The position numbers and the translations under genes were made by a program. The notes under the pieces were generated by a model. The model saw only the letters and a list, made by a program, of their open reading frames with translations, had not been told where the DNA came from and did not search any database. From Mycolicibacterium gadium (GTDB taxonomy: Bacteria; Actinomycetota; Actinomycetes; Mycobacteriales; Mycobacteriaceae): a DNA stretch of 64,000 nt. Location: the NCBI RefSeq assembly GCF_010728925.1, contig NZ_AP022608.1:372001-436000 (forward strand), read 5' to 3'. Shown here piece after piece: positions 52,382 to 63,034 of this stretch. How positions within the stretch are numbered: the first letter of the stretch is position 1; the number at the start of each line of letters is the position of its first letter.

Positions 52382-53383
52382 TCAGGATACGGATTGCGAT
52401 GCCACCGACGTCGCGGCTCCGGTGGAGTCCGCAGGCCGAGCCGCGACGGCTTGTGCATACAGGCGTCCCGCACGGTACGACGACCGCACCAGCGGGCCGG
52501 CGAGCACACCGGCGAAGCCGAGCTCGGTGGCGAAGCGTTCGTGTTCGACGAACTCCTCGGGCTTGACCCAGCGCTCGACGGGGTGATGCCGCACCGACGG
52601 TCGCAGGTACTGCGTGATGGTGACGAGGTCGCAACCCGCCTCATGCAGATCGGTCAATGCCGCACACACCTCGTCCGGTGTCTCGCCCATGCCGAGTATC
52701 AGGTTGGACTTGGTGACCAGACCGGCGGCGCGCGCCGCGGTCAGCACCGAAAGGCTGCGTTCGTAGCGGAAGCCCGGCCGGATCCGTTTGAAGATGCGGG
52801 GCACCGTTTCAACGTTGTGCGCCAACACTTCTGGCCGCGCCTTGAACACCTGGGCCAGCAGTTGCGGATCGGCGTTGAAGTCGGGGATCAGCAACTCCAC
52901 GCCGGTGTTCGGGTTCAGCTGTTTGATGGCGCGGACGGTCTCGGCGTACAGCCAGGCACCGCCGTCGGGAAGGTCGTCGCGGGCCACCCCGGTGACCGTC
53001 GAATAACGCAGTCCCATCGCCTGCACACTTTCGGCGACGCGGCGCGGCTCGTCACGGTCGAGTTCGGCGGGTTTGCCGGTGTCGATCTGGCAGAAGTCGC
53101 AGCGCCGGGTGCACTGCTCGCCGCCGATGAGGAACGTGGCCTCCCGGTCCTCCCAGCATTCGAAGATGTTCGGACAGCCCGCCTCCTCGCAGACGGTGTG
53201 TAAGCCCTCGCGACGGACCAGCGCCTTTAGGTCCTTGTACTCCGGCCCCATCTTGGCCCGAGTCTTGATCCACGGCGGCTTACGCTCGATCGGCGTCTCG
53301 GCATTGCGCACCTCGAGACGCAGCAGCTTTCGGCCCTCCGGAGCCGCATGACCGGCGGCGTTGGACCCGCGAGCGATTGTCAC
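52382..53383 (-). CDS. lipA: lipoyl synthase
   Basis: The 333-residue radical-SAM enzyme inserts two sulfurs into octanoylated lipoyl domains. Cys65, Cys70 and Cys76 bind the auxiliary iron-sulfur cluster; Cys91, Cys95 and Cys98 (CTRRCDFC) form the radical-SAM cluster; and the C-terminal RSSY motif is present (LVRSSYRAG). Its product is the lipoyl group on DlaT, encoded 2 kb away. It overlaps lipB by four bases, giving a lipB-lipA-DUF4191 operon, as in M. tuberculosis. Confidence 0.96.
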   Translation of the reverse strand: MTIARGSNAAGHAAPEGRKLLRLEVRNAETPIERKPPWIKTRAKMGPEYKDLKALVRREGLHTVCEEAGCPNIFECWEDREATFLIGGEQCTRRCDFCQIDTGKPAELDRDEPRRVAESVQAMGLRYSTVTGVARDDLPDGGAWLYAETVRAIKQLNPNTGVELLIPDFNADPQLLAQVFKARPEVLAHNVETVPRIFKRIRPGFRYERSLSVLTAARAAGLVTKSNLILGMGETPDEVCAALTDLHEAGCDLVTITQYLRPSVRHHPVERWVKPEEFVEHERFATELGFAGVLAGPLVRSSYRAGRLYAQAVAARPADSTGAATSVASQSVS

Positions 53384-54072
53384 TGCGTCAATGCTACCGA
53401 CAGGCGGCCGTCGAGGGCGGCACCGACGGCTGCGGCCACCGGCTCGATGACATCGGCGACCCGGATCTGCCGGCCCAACTCAGCGGTCAACGAGGTGACC
53501 CCGGCATCGGAGATGCCACACGGCACGATCGCCGAGAACGCCGACAGGTCACAATCGCAGTTCAGCGCGAACCCGTGCAGTGTCGTCGATCGCGACACCC
53601 GGATACCGACGGCGGCCACCTTGCGGGCCGGAGCGGCAGCCGATCTCGAGGACGACCCACGCACCCACACCCCGGAGCGGCCCTCGATCCTGCACGTCTC
53701 CAAGCCGAGGTCAGCGCACACCGTGATGAGCGACTCCTCAAGGCGCCGAACAAAATTCACCACGTCCAACGGCTCGGCCAGACCGATCACCGGATAGCCC
53801 ACCAACTGTCCGGGACCGTGCCAGGTGATCTTGCCGCCGCGGTCGGTATCGATGACAGGAACGTCGGCGGTGCCGGGCCTCTCACTGGGCAGGGTGCGCT
53901 TGCCCGCCGTGTAGACCGACGGATGTTCGAGCAGCAGCAGTGTGTCGGGGCCGCCTGCGACGCGCGCGTCGGCCAGCTCGCGCTGCAGCTGCCAGGCCTG
54001 CCGATAGTCGACGGTACCGAGTCGTTGCACGTCGATGGGTGTCGTCACCGACCGAATGGACACTGGCGCCAT
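53380..54072 (-). CDS. lipB: octanoyl-(acyl carrier protein):protein N-octanoyltransferase
   Basis: The 230-residue enzyme moves octanoate from ACP to lipoyl-domain Lys. The catalytic pair is Lys151 ([11 protein letters not shown]) and Cys185 (AIVPCGI), separated by 34 residues exactly as Lys142/Cys176 in M. tuberculosis LipB. Other marks are [13 protein letters not shown] and SGVWV. The ATG at 54072 is chosen because the family begins there. It opens the lipB-lipA operon beside dlaT, whose protein it modifies. Confidence 0.95.
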   Translation of the reverse strand: MAPVSIRSVTTPIDVQRLGTVDYRQAWQLQRELADARVAGGPDTLLLLEHPSVYTAGKRTLPSERPGTADVPVIDTDRGGKITWHGPGQLVGYPVIGLAEPLDVVNFVRRLEESLITVCADLGLETCRIEGRSGVWVRGSSSRSAAAPARKVAAVGIRVSRSTTLHGFALNCDCDLSAFSAIVPCGISDAGVTSLTAELGRQIRVADVIEPVAAAVGAALDGRLSVALTQ

Positions 54073-54089
54073 GTCTTTGACGGTACGCG

Positions 54090-54998
54090 CTAGCCGGCCT
54101 TCGGCGCGGTGGCGAACGCCAGCGCCTCGCCGATCGTGTTGTGGTGGAACTCGAATCCGGCGCGCTCGAGGGCGGCCGGAATGGCGCGCTGGCCTCCGAG
54201 CAGGCCTTCGTCGGCGAACTCGCCGAATGCGGCGCGCAATGCGAAGCCGGGCACCATCAGCGGTGTGGGGCGATTCACTGCGCGCCCAAGGGCGGTGGTG
54301 AACTCGGCGTTGGTCACCGGTGCGGGTCCGGTCAGGTTCACCGGACCCGACAACTCGTCCTTGTTGATAGCGAACAGTATTGCGCGGACCTCGTCCTCCA
54401 GGCTGATCCACGGCATGTATTGGCGTCCGTCGCCGAGCCGGGCGCCCAGGCCAAGCGAGAACAGCAGTTTGAGGCGGCCGAGCACCCCGCCGGCATCCGT
54501 CAGCACCAGTCCACTGCGCAGCAGTACCACCCTGGCGCCACTACGCTCGGCAACCGCCACCGCGGCCTCCCAGTCCTGGCTCAATTGAGCCAGGAAGCCG
54601 TCGCCTGGGGGTGTGGTTTCGTCGACGGTGCGGCTGCCGGTATTGCCGTAGTAACCCACCGCGCTGGCGTTGACGAGCACCGGCACACCGGCTTCCGCGA
54701 CCGCGGCGGACAACACCTCGGTCGGCCCGATACGGCTGTCGCGCAGGGCCTGCTTGAACGCCCCCGACCATCGTTTGTCGCCGACGTTGACACCGCACAG
54801 GTTCACCGCGGCGTCGACCCCGGCCAACGCGCCCGGGTCGAATTCGCCGGTGTCGGGGTTCCAAAACACCTCGTCGGGGTTCGACGGTGCGCGGCGCACG
54901 ATCCGCAGCACCCGGCGATCGGTGGCCCGCAGGGCGTACACCAAAGCAGACCCGATGAGGCCGGACGATCCGGCGATCGCAATGACGGCGTCGGACAC
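54090..54998 (-). CDS. TIGR01777-type NAD(P)-binding epimerase-like protein
   Basis: The 302-residue protein has a Rossmann start [31 protein letters not shown] and [37 protein letters not shown], with the YYG motif and the Ser/Tyr region of extended SDRs. A C-terminal domain follows with [25 protein letters not shown]. In E. coli the homologue YfcH is uncharacterised; in M. tuberculosis it is Rv2216, between dlaT and lipB as here. Its conserved place beside lipoate genes is unexplained. It is 17 bases before lipB and 24 after dlaT. Confidence 0.88.
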   Translation of the reverse strand: MSDAVIAIAGSSGLIGSALVYALRATDRRVLRIVRRAPSNPDEVFWNPDTGEFDPGALAGVDAAVNLCGVNVGDKRWSGAFKQALRDSRIGPTEVLSAAVAEAGVPVLVNASAVGYYGNTGSRTVDETTPPGDGFLAQLSQDWEAAVAVAERSGARVVLLRSGLVLTDAGGVLGRLKLLFSLGLGARLGDGRQYMPWISLEDEVRAILFAINKDELSGPVNLTGPAPVTNAEFTTALGRAVNRPTPLMVPGFALRAAFGEFADEGLLGGQRAIPAALERAGFEFHHNTIGEALAFATAPKAG

Positions 54999-55022
54999 GA
55001 CGGACGGCAGTCCTTCCCGGTC

Positions 55023-56849
55023 TTAGAGACCCAGTTCGGCCTCGAACGCGCCGTCCTCGAGACGCCGCTTGATGGTGGTCACGAAACGCCCGGCGTCTGC
55101 GCCGTCGATCAGTCGGTGGTCATACGTCAACGGCAGGTAGCAGATGGACCGCACACCGATCGACTCGTTACCCGAATCGTCGACGATCACCCGCGGCCGC
55201 TTCACGATCGCGCCGGTGCCCAGCATCGCCGCCTGCGGCGGAACGAGGATCGGGGTGTCGAGCAGCGCGCCCTGGCTGCCGATGTTGGTGATGGTGAACG
55301 TGCCGCCGGACAGTTCGTCGGGTTTAAGGTTGCCCGAACGCGCGCGATCCGCGATATCGGCGATCGCGCGGGCCAACCCGGCGAGCGACAGGTCCCCGGC
55401 GTTCTTGACCACCGGCGAAAGCAAGCCCTGCTCGGTGTCCACCGCGAAGCCGAGGTGCTCGGCGTCGTAGTAGGTGATCTCCTTGGACTCTTCGTTGTAG
55501 CTCGCGTTGACGTTGGGATGCGTCTTCAGCGCATCGATCACCGCGCGTGCGATGAACGGCAGGTACGTGAGGTTGACGCCTTCGCGCTCGGCGAAGTCCT
55601 TCTTCGCCCTGGCCCGCAGCGCGACCACCTTGGTCATGTCGACCTCGTGGGTCTGCGTCAACTGCGCTGTGGCCTGCAGGGATTCACGCGTCTTCTTCGC
55701 GGTGATCTGCCGGATCCGGTTGGCCTTCTGCGTGGTGCCGCGCAGATGCGCCAGCGCGGGTGCCGGAGTGGCCGGCTGCTGCGGTGCGGCGGCGCGGGTC
55801 GCAGGCGCCTGGGCGGCCGGCTCGGCCGCCGGTGCCTTCTTGGCTTCGGCGGCGGCGAGGACATCCTGCTTACGGATGCGTCCCCCGACGCCGGTTCCCT
55901 TCACCGAGGCCAGGTCGACGTCGTTCTCGGCGGCCAGCTTTCGGACCAGCGGCGTCACATACGGCGAGCCGTCACCCGACGGCGCGTCGGACTCGGGTTT
56001 TGCCTGCTGCTTGGGCTCGAGTTTGGGTTCCGGCTTCGGCTCGGGTTCGGCCTCTTGCTTGGGTTGCGGCTCGGGCTCGGACTTGGCTTCTTGCTTGGGT
56101 TCCGGCTTGGCTTCTTGTTCGGGCTCGGGCTCGGGCTCGGGCTCCGGCTCCGGTTCCGGTTCCGGTTCAGACTCGGCTGCGGCGTCCGCGTCGCCGATCT
56201 TGGCCAGCTCGCCGCCGACCTCGACGGTGTCGTCCTCTTCGGCGGTGATGGACACCAGCGTGCCGGCCACCGGCGACGGGATCTCGGTGTCGACCTTGTC
56301 GGTGGACACCTCGACAAGCGGCTCGTCGACCTCGACTGTGTCGCCGACTTTCTTCAGCCAACGGGTCACGGTGCCCTCGGTCACCGACTCACCGAGCTCG
56401 GGCATCTTCACCGACGTGGCGGAGCCCGATGACTTGGCGGCCGGCTTGGACTCGGGCTTGGATTCCGGCTCGGGCGCTTCTTCTTCTTCTTCCTGCTCCT
56501 CGGCGGCGGGCTCCTCCTGCGCGTCAGGTTCTTCGGCCGGCTTGGGCTCTTCCTCGGCAGGCTTCTCGTCGGGCTCGGAGTCGGATCCGGAGTCATCGCC
56601 GCCTGATTCGCCCGCCTCGCCGATGACGGCCAGCTCGCCACCGACCTCGACGGTGTCGTCCTCCTGGGCCACGATCTTCTGCAGCACACCGGCCGCGGGA
56701 GAGGGGATCTCGGTATCGACCTTGTCGGTGGACACTTCCAACAGCGGCTCGTCCTGCTCGACCGTGTCTCCCTCTTGCTTGAGCCAGCGGGTGACAGTCC
56801 CCTCGGTGACGCTCTCACCGAGTGCGGGCATCTGAACGGAGATGGCCAT
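55023..56849 (-). CDS. dlaT: dihydrolipoamide acyltransferase, two lipoyl domains
   Basis: The 608-residue E2 subunit has two lipoyl domains with Lys43 and Lys185 in identical [12 protein letters not shown] loops, a peripheral-subunit-binding domain at about 297-335 ([22 protein letters not shown]...IRKQDVL), and a catalytic acyltransferase core ending DH578RLID582G. In M. tuberculosis DlaT is the E2 of pyruvate dehydrogenase and also part of a peroxynitrite reductase with AhpC/AhpD. The linkers are highly acidic; the second (residues 228-286) is mainly Glu-Pro and Glu-Pro-Lys repeats. Start ATG 56849, with family start [14 protein letters not shown]. Confidence 0.95.
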   Translation of the reverse strand: MAISVQMPALGESVTEGTVTRWLKQEGDTVEQDEPLLEVSTDKVDTEIPSPAAGVLQKIVAQEDDTVEVGGELAVIGEAGESGGDDSGSDSEPDEKPAEEEPKPAEEPDAQEEPAAEEQEEEEEAPEPESKPESKPAAKSSGSATSVKMPELGESVTEGTVTRWLKKVGDTVEVDEPLVEVSTDKVDTEIPSPVAGTLVSITAEEDDTVEVGGELAKIGDADAAAESEPEPEPEPEPEPEPEPEQEAKPEPKQEAKSEPEPQPKQEAEPEPKPEPKLEPKQQAKPESDAPSGDGSPYVTPLVRKLAAENDVDLASVKGTGVGGRIRKQDVLAAAEAKKAPAAEPAAQAPATRAAAPQQPATPAPALAHLRGTTQKANRIRQITAKKTRESLQATAQLTQTHEVDMTKVVALRARAKKDFAEREGVNLTYLPFIARAVIDALKTHPNVNASYNEESKEITYYDAEHLGFAVDTEQGLLSPVVKNAGDLSLAGLARAIADIADRARSGNLKPDELSGGTFTITNIGSQGALLDTPILVPPQAAMLGTGAIVKRPRVIVDDSGNESIGVRSICYLPLTYDHRLIDGADAGRFVTTIKRRLEDGAFEAELGL

Positions 56850-57003
56850 GCGTTTGGGCTCCCTCGAACGGTCTGTCGCAGGTGGTCGATTTATCTGTTC
56901 CCATCCTGTCACGTCTGTACCAAGCTTTCGCCGCAGACTCGGTGAGCCGATGCTCTGGCACTATCGAAGGAGGTAGACGAAGGGAGTGCGGCCCGAGGTG
57001 GGT

Positions 57004-57351
57004 ATGTTCGACAGATTCGCGCGCGGTGCGCGCAAGTCAAAGGGCGGCGGGAACGACCCGGCCGCGGATCTGCAGTACCTCCGCCAGTGGGTTGCCGACC
57101 ACCACGGTGTCGAAGCATTCGTAGAACCGCGCACCACCGTCACCGACGTCACGGTCGTGCTGGTGGCTGCCGACGGTGAGTGGACGAGGCGACGTGCCGG
57201 GGGAGACGCCGGAGCGCGCAGGCTGTCGGACCGGCTCAACATCCCGGTCTACGACGTCCAGAAGGTCGGGTATCCGCAGCGGATGCGCGATTACGACGCT
57301 CGACGCCGGATCGAACGCAAACGTGCCGCCCGCGAGGAGCTCGAGGGCTGA
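57004..57351 (+). CDS. small conserved mycobacterial protein, function unknown
   Basis: The 115-residue basic protein begins MFDRFARGARKSKGGG, has a hydrophobic middle (TTVTDVTVVLVAADGEWTRRR), then RLSDRLNIPVYDVQKVGYPQRMRDYDARRRIERKRAAREELEG. It looks like a small alpha-beta protein with a charged helical tail and no signal. It is divergent from dlaT across 154 bases that must hold both promoters. It is 38 bases before ephD, so it may be co-transcribed. I do not recognise a characterised family. Confidence 0.65.
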   Translation: MFDRFARGARKSKGGGNDPAADLQYLRQWVADHHGVEAFVEPRTTVTDVTVVLVAADGEWTRRRAGGDAGARRLSDRLNIPVYDVQKVGYPQRMRDYDARRRIERKRAAREELEG

Positions 57352-57389
57352 TACGGTACCAGCGGTCCCACTAACTCGCGGGAGGCTTG

Positions 57390-59140
57390 ATGCAGTTCGT
57401 CGACAGCAGCGGCGGCGTTCAGATCGCGTCTACGAAGAAGGCAATCCCGATGGCCCAACGATCGTGCTGGTGCACGGCTGGCCCGACTCCCATGTGCTGT
57501 GGGACGGCGTCGCTCCACTGTTGGCCGACCGGTTCCGCATTCTGCGCTACGACAACCGCGGATCCGGGAACTCATCGGTGCCGAAACCGACCTCCCAGTA
57601 TCGGATGTCTTGCTACGCCGACGATTTCGCCGCGGTGACCGACGCCCTCGCACCCGGCGAGAAGGTGCACGTGCTGGCGCACGACTGGGGGTCGGCGGGT
57701 ATGTGGGAATACCTTGCGCTCCCCGGTGCCAGTGACCGCGTCGCATCGTTCACGTCTGTCTCAGGCCCGAGCGGCGATCATGTGAATCGGTTCATCATTG
57801 GCAATCTCAAACAGCCGTACCGACCACGGCGGTTTCTGCAAGCACTGAGCCAACTGGCCCGATTCACGTACATGGGTTTGTTCTCGATTCCCGTGGTGGC
57901 GCCGCTTGCAGTGCGGTTCGCCGTCGCCGAGGGGCTTACGCGCGCGCTCATGACCCGGGATGGCATTCCCGCCGATCAGATGCACCATTCGGCCACCTTT
58001 AAGTCCGATGCAGTCAACAGCCTGAAGGTGTACCCGGCGAACTATTTCCGCACGATCGTTTCCGCCAGAACCGACCACTACGTCGACGTGCCGGTTCAGG
58101 TGATTGTCAACTCGAGAGATCCGCACGTGCGACCACACGTCTTCGACGACACCCATAAGTGGGTGCCGCGACTGTGGCGACGTGACATCAAGTCGGGCCA
58201 CTGGGCGCCGCTGTCACATGCCGGGGTGCTGGCGCGGTCGGTCCACCAGCTCGTCGACTTCCTCGAGGGCAAGCCGCCGAGTAGAGAGCTGCTACGTGCG
58301 CAGGCCGGCCGTCCTCGCGAAGAGTTCGGCGACACGCTGGTTTCCGTCACCGGCGCCGGCAGCGGTATCGGTCGCGCGACCGCCCTCGAATTCGCCCGGC
58401 TGGGAGCCGAATTGGTGGTCAGCGACGTCGATGAAGCGGGCGTGAAGGAAACTGCCGCCACGATCATGTCGCGGGGCGGGGTGGCTCATCCGTACGCCCT
58501 CGACGTCGCCGACGCCGACGCCGTCGAGCGGTTCGCCGAGCAGGTGTGCGCCGAACACGGTGTCCCCGATGTCGTTGTGAACAACGCCGGAGTAGGTCAC
58601 ACGGGCATGTTCCTCGACACGCCCCGAAGCGAGTACGATCGCGTGCTCAACATCAATTTCGGCGGAGTCGTCAACTGCTGCAGGTCATTCGGGCGCAGGT
58701 TGGTCGACCGTGGTACAGGTGGGCACGTCGTCAACGTCTCGTCGATGGCGGCGTACTCGCCACAACAGTCGATGAATGCCTACGCCACCAGCAAGGCCGC
58801 CGTGTTCATGTTCGGCGACTGTCTGCGCGCTGAACTCGATCAGGCCGGCGTCGGATTGACGACGATCTGCCCCGGCGTCATCGATACGAACATCGTCCAC
58901 ACGACCCGGTTCGACGTGCCCGCCAACAAGACGGCGAAGGTCGAAGCGCGCCGTAAGCAGATTGAAAAGGCTTTCTCTGCAAGGCGTTACGGCCCGGAGA
59001 AGGTGGCCAAGGCCATTGTCTCGTCGGTGCGCAAGAACAAGGTGATCCGGCCCGTCGCGCCCGAGGCTTACGTCCTCTATGGCGTTTCACGTCTGCTGCC
59101 GCAGGTGATGCGCAGCACCGCCCGCGGCAAGGTTCTCTAG
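57390..59140 (+). pseudogene. ephD: EphD-like epoxide hydrolase/short-chain dehydrogenase fusion with N-terminal frameshift
   Basis: The gene should give a fused enzyme of about 583 residues: an alpha/beta hydrolase with Asp nucleophile (LAHDWGSAGMW) and DNRGSG turn, then an SDR with VTGAGSGIGRAT and the catalytic YATSK. ATG 57390 with GGAGG five bases upstream begins MQFVDSSGGVQIA, which runs into the wrong frame after GCG. The expected continuation VYEEGNPDGPTIVLVHGWPD is in the next frame. One missing base at about 57429 (GCG-TCTAC for GCG-GTC-TAC) explains this. It is a true mutation or a sequencing error. EphD in M. tuberculosis acts on mycolic-acid epoxides. Confidence 0.85.
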
Positions 59141-59238
59141 TTCGTCGAGCGTCCGCCACCGCCTCGAGTGTGGGGTTGTGTCACGCCCAACCGGCCTATT
59201 GTTTGCCGGGTAACCCACGGTCGCCGTAGGTTCGGACG

Positions 59239-60765
59239 TTAGCCGTTCTCGGCGATGTCTTCCAGGACGGCGAACATCGTCCGCGTCGGGACGCCGGTGC
59301 CCCCCTTGCCCGTGTAGCCCCAGGGTCCGCCGGTGTTGTATGCCGGCGCCGCGATGTCGATGTGCGCCCACTGGACCCCGTCGGCGACGAACTCGCGCAG
59401 ATACGTTCCGGCGACCAGCATTCCGGCGTAGCGCGAACCGCTCACGTTGGCGAGGTCGGCCACCGTCGACTTGAGGTCGTCCTTGAGCTCCTCGGGCAGC
59501 GGCATCGGCCACGCGTTCTCACCGGCCTGCTGGCTGCGGTCAGCCACCCGATCGCGGAACTCGTCGCTGCCCATCACGCCAGGGGTGCGCGCGCCCAGCG
59601 CAACGGTCTGGGCGCCGGTGAGCGTCGATGTCTCGATCAGGTAGTCGGGGTCGTCCTCGCAGGCTCGCACGATCGCGTCGGCCAGGATCAACCTGCCCTC
59701 GGCATCGGTGTTGAGCACCTCGACGGTGATGCCGCCGTACTGGGTGAGCACGTCGCCCGGTCGCTGCGCGGTCGCCGACGGCATGTTCTCGGCCATCGGC
59801 ACCGTGGCGATGACGTCGATCGGCAGCTTCTGCTTGGCGGCCAGCACCACGGTGGCGATGACGGCTGCCGCACCGCCCATGTCGGAGGTCATGTGGTGCA
59901 TGTTCGCGGCCGGCTTGATGGAGATGCCGCCGGTATCGAAGGTGATGCCCTTGCCGACCAGCGCGACCGTCTTCGATTTCTTGCCCTTACCCCCGCGGTG
60001 AGTGAGCCGGACCAGCCGGGGCGGACGCGACGAGCCCTTGCCGACTCCGATGATTCCTCCGTAGCCCGCCTTCTCGAGTGCCTTGTCGTCGAGCACCTCG
60101 ACGTCCAGGCCCGCTGCCTTGCCCAAAGCCTCCGCGCGCTTGGCGAATTCGGCGGGGAAGAGGTGGCTGGGCGGAGTGTTCACGAAATCGCGCGCAGTCG
60201 CCACGGCGCTGGCGATGTCCGTCGCCCTGGCCGCGGCCTCCTTGGTCCTGGTCTTCCTGTCGGCCGTCAACGCCGTGATGGCGCGCAGGCCGTTGTCCTT
60301 GGGAGCGGTTTTCTCGCTGCGGAAGTCGTTGAAGCGGTAGGCCCCCAGGATCAGCCCCTCGATCGCGGCGCCCAGATCGATGTCCGACAGCGTGGTGATG
60401 ACGTTCTCGACACCGTTGAGCGATCGCGCAGCGACGCCGGCCGCACGTCGGATCGTGTCCGCGGGCCACGCGTCGCGGTTCTTACCGAGCCCGACCGCTA
60501 CCACGCTCGCCACCGGCAGCGACGGCGCGACGACCCGAGTGACCTGTTCGGAGCCGCCCTTCGCGCCGAGTGCCTCGAGGGCCACCTCGATCTCACCGAC
60601 CGCTTCGGCGTCGAGGAACGGGTTGCCGACCACCGTTGCCTTGGCGTCCTCATCGGAGCCGCTGATCACGGCGACGACCAGCACGGAGTCGTCGACCTTG
60701 CGTTTGGGCAGCGACGAACTGACGGTGACGGTGGGGACCTGAAAACCGGTGCTAGCTGGGCTCAC
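59239..60765 (-). CDS. pepB: leucyl aminopeptidase (M17), PepA/PepB type
   Basis: The 508-residue enzyme has a divergent N-terminal macro-like domain and the M17 catalytic C-terminal domain: [33 protein letters not shown] (metal Lys and Asp), and [13 protein letters not shown] (the family signature with Asp and Glu ligands). It removes N-terminal amino acids using two metal ions as a hexamer. It corresponds to M. tuberculosis Rv2213. It lies 18 bases ahead of nothing on its own strand but its start is 18 bases from the cyclase stop, so the cyclase-pepB pair is probably co-transcribed. Confidence 0.93.
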   Translation of the reverse strand: MSPASTGFQVPTVTVSSSLPKRKVDDSVLVVAVISGSDEDAKATVVGNPFLDAEAVGEIEVALEALGAKGGSEQVTRVVAPSLPVASVVAVGLGKNRDAWPADTIRRAAGVAARSLNGVENVITTLSDIDLGAAIEGLILGAYRFNDFRSEKTAPKDNGLRAITALTADRKTRTKEAAARATDIASAVATARDFVNTPPSHLFPAEFAKRAEALGKAAGLDVEVLDDKALEKAGYGGIIGVGKGSSRPPRLVRLTHRGGKGKKSKTVALVGKGITFDTGGISIKPAANMHHMTSDMGGAAAVIATVVLAAKQKLPIDVIATVPMAENMPSATAQRPGDVLTQYGGITVEVLNTDAEGRLILADAIVRACEDDPDYLIETSTLTGAQTVALGARTPGVMGSDEFRDRVADRSQQAGENAWPMPLPEELKDDLKSTVADLANVSGSRYAGMLVAGTYLREFVADGVQWAHIDIAAPAYNTGGPWGYTGKGGTGVPTRTMFAVLEDIAENG

Positions 60766-60783
60766 GAGCGATAACCATATCGC

Positions 60784-61869
60784 TCATCGGGCAAGGTGCA
60801 GGTCGTAGGCCGCGACAGGCTCATCGAAACCTTTGAGTGTCAACGGTTCCTGCGGAATGGCGGGCCATTCCGGCAGCTGGTCGCGGACGTCGGAGGAGGC
60901 CAGGATCTGGCCGGGAGCCGCCGCCGCGACAAGGCGGGCCGCCAGGTTCACCGGATTGCCGAAGTAGTCACCGTATATGCCCAGCACGGAGCCGTATCCG
61001 AGGCCGGCGCGCACCTTCAGGCCGGTCTCGCGGGCCCGCGGATGCTCGACGAGGTCGATCGCCACCTTGACCAGCAGCTCTGGTGTCGAGGTCACCCACA
61101 TGACCTCGTCCCCGATGAACTTCACCACGCGGCCACCGTCGGTATGCACGATGTCCGACACCGAGCCGCCGAACTCCATGAGCAGATCCAACAGTTCGGT
61201 CGGGTCCATCACCTGCGTCAGTTGGGTGAAGCCGGTGAGATCGGCGAACCCGACGCCACATGTCACACTCGCCGACGCGTCGGTGATGACACCCTCGAAA
61301 TGCGTTCTGGCACTGATGATGTGCTGTCGGAAAACCGCATCGATCAACACGCCGAAGGTCTGGGTGATCTCCGTGATTTCGCGATATGCCATCGCCGTGG
61401 TGAGTTCGTCGTTACTGATCGCCATCAGCAGGTCGGGTTGCGCCATCCGCACCATCGTCCCGCCCGCCTCGGCGACCCGCGCCATCGCGTTGCCGAGAGT
61501 CCGCAGAAAGGCGAGCGCAGGCTCGTCGCCGACCAGCTCCTTGATCGCGACCCACGTCCACAGCCCGTCGACGTCCAACTGACTCAGCGTGAGCGCGTCC
61601 GGGTCGGCGATGGTCAGTCCCAACGCGGTCCACGCGGTCGCCACCTCTGGCAGCGACACGCCCAGCGCGTCGGCGGCCGTCCGCAGACTGTGAATCGGAC
61701 GACCCGGCCCCTGCAGCGCGTCGCCGGCCAGGCCGAACAGCCGGCCTCGGCGCTCGGCCTCGACCATCTCGTCGGCCGAGAACCCGAGCTTGTTCAGGTA
61801 ATCGATCAAAGCCGCCCGGCCGCGCGCATTGGCGATTCCTGCGGCTTCGAGCGCGTCGAAATCGACCAC
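60784..61869 (-). CDS. class III adenylate cyclase with N-terminal regulatory domain
   Basis: The 361-residue protein has an N-terminal helical region (about 190 residues) and a C-terminal class III cyclase domain: [56 protein letters not shown], carrying both metal-binding Asp, and the later [35 protein letters not shown]. The M. tuberculosis orthologue Rv2212 makes cAMP and its activity is reported to respond to fatty acids and pH. The substrate-defining residues resemble that protein. It is divergent from gcvT by 45 bases and co-directional with pepB. Confidence 0.93.
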   Translation of the reverse strand: MVDFDALEAAGIANARGRAALIDYLNKLGFSADEMVEAERRGRLFGLAGDALQGPGRPIHSLRTAADALGVSLPEVATAWTALGLTIADPDALTLSQLDVDGLWTWVAIKELVGDEPALAFLRTLGNAMARVAEAGGTMVRMAQPDLLMAISNDELTTAMAYREITEITQTFGVLIDAVFRQHIISARTHFEGVITDASASVTCGVGFADLTGFTQLTQVMDPTELLDLLMEFGGSVSDIVHTDGGRVVKFIGDEVMWVTSTPELLVKVAIDLVEHPRARETGLKVRAGLGYGSVLGIYGDYFGNPVNLAARLVAAAAPGQILASSDVRDQLPEWPAIPQEPLTLKGFDEPVAAYDLHLAR

Positions 61870-61914
61870 TACCCGAGTCTGCCAGCGTCGACGATCCGAT
61901 TAGGGTGGATTTCC

Positions 61915-63012
61915 GTGACGAGCGAAGTCTTGCAGGGCCCTCTCGAAGAACGTCATCGCCAACTCGGTGCCAGCTTTGCCGAGTTCGGTGGCTGGCTGAT
62001 GCCGGTCTCGTACGCGGGCACCGTCACCGAGCACTCCGCCACGCGCAGCGCCGTCGGGCTTTTCGACGTGAGCCACCTCGGCAAGGCGCTGGTGCGCGGC
62101 CCTGGCGCGGCCGAGTACGTCAACTCCGCCTTCACCAACGACCTGCGCCGCATCGGACCCGGCAAGGCGCAATACACATTGTGCTGCACCGACTCCGGCG
62201 GCGTTGTCGACGATCTCATCGCCTACTACGTTTCCGACGACGAGATCTTCCTGGTGCCCAACGCGGCCAACACCGCCGCCGTCGTCGCCGCATTGAAAGA
62301 TCGCGCGCCAGCGGGCCTCACGATCACCGACGAGCACCGGTCGTATGCCGTGCTCGCGGTGCAGGGACCCAAGTCGCCCGAGGTCCTCGGTGCGCTCGGG
62401 CTGGCCACGGACATGGACTACATGGGTTATGTCGACGCCGAATTCCGCGGTGTCCCCGTGCGGGTCTGCCGCACCGGCTACACCGGCGAGCACGGCTACG
62501 AGCTGCTGCCGCCGTGGGATCGTGCCGACGTCGTGTTCGATGCTCTCATCGACGCGGTCGGTTCGGCCTCCGGAGAGCTGGCCGGTCTGGGCGCACGCGA
62601 CACCCTGCGCACCGAGATGGGCTATCCGCTGCACGGCCATGAACTGTCGCTCGACCTGTCGCCGCTGCAGGCGCGCTGCGGCTGGGCCATCGGCTGGAAA
62701 AAGGACGCGTTCTGGGGCCGCGACGCGCTGCTGGCGGAAAAGGAGGCCGGACCGCGACGGCTGCTGCGCGGGCTGAAGGCCGTCGGCCGCGGAGTACTGC
62801 GGCCCGACCTCACCGTGCTCGACGGAGACCGCCAGATCGGCGTCACGACATCGGGAACCTTCTCTCCGACTTTGAAAGTCGGCATCGCGCTCGCGCTCAT
62901 CGACACCGACGCCGAGATCGCCGACGGGCAACACGTGTCGGTCGACGTCCGTGGGCGCGCGCTGGAATGCGAAGTGGTCAAGCCGCCGTTCGTCGAGCCG
63001 AAAACTCGGTAG
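61915..63012 (+). CDS. gcvT: aminomethyltransferase (glycine cleavage T protein)
   Basis: The 365-residue enzyme takes the aminomethyl group from the H protein and makes methylene-tetrahydrofolate and ammonia. Marks are [81 protein letters not shown] and [20 protein letters not shown]. Start is a GTG at 61915. A longer in-frame open stretch reaching back to 60796 is antisense to the cyclase gene and rejected. It precedes ilvE by 22 bases, as in M. tuberculosis (Rv2211c-Rv2210c). Confidence 0.94.
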   Translation: MTSEVLQGPLEERHRQLGASFAEFGGWLMPVSYAGTVTEHSATRSAVGLFDVSHLGKALVRGPGAAEYVNSAFTNDLRRIGPGKAQYTLCCTDSGGVVDDLIAYYVSDDEIFLVPNAANTAAVVAALKDRAPAGLTITDEHRSYAVLAVQGPKSPEVLGALGLATDMDYMGYVDAEFRGVPVRVCRTGYTGEHGYELLPPWDRADVVFDALIDAVGSASGELAGLGARDTLRTEMGYPLHGHELSLDLSPLQARCGWAIGWKKDAFWGRDALLAEKEAGPRRLLRGLKAVGRGVLRPDLTVLDGDRQIGVTTSGTFSPTLKVGIALALIDTDAEIADGQHVSVDVRGRALECEVVKPPFVEPKTR

Positions 63013-63034
63013 TCAGCGGATATACAATCGCTGC

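Noticed and set aside
54141..56432. 763-codon plus-strand open frame opposite the SDR and dlaT genes
   Set aside because: It is the antisense of the Glu-Pro repeats and other coding sequence; no start signal or recognisable domain.
55507..56835. 442-codon Ser-rich plus-strand frame
   Set aside because: It is antisense to dlaT; the SGSGS-type repeats mirror the Glu-Pro codons.
60796..61914. In-frame N-terminal extension of gcvT by 373 codons
   Set aside because: It is exactly antisense to the adenylate cyclase gene, and GcvT similarity begins at the GTG at 61915.
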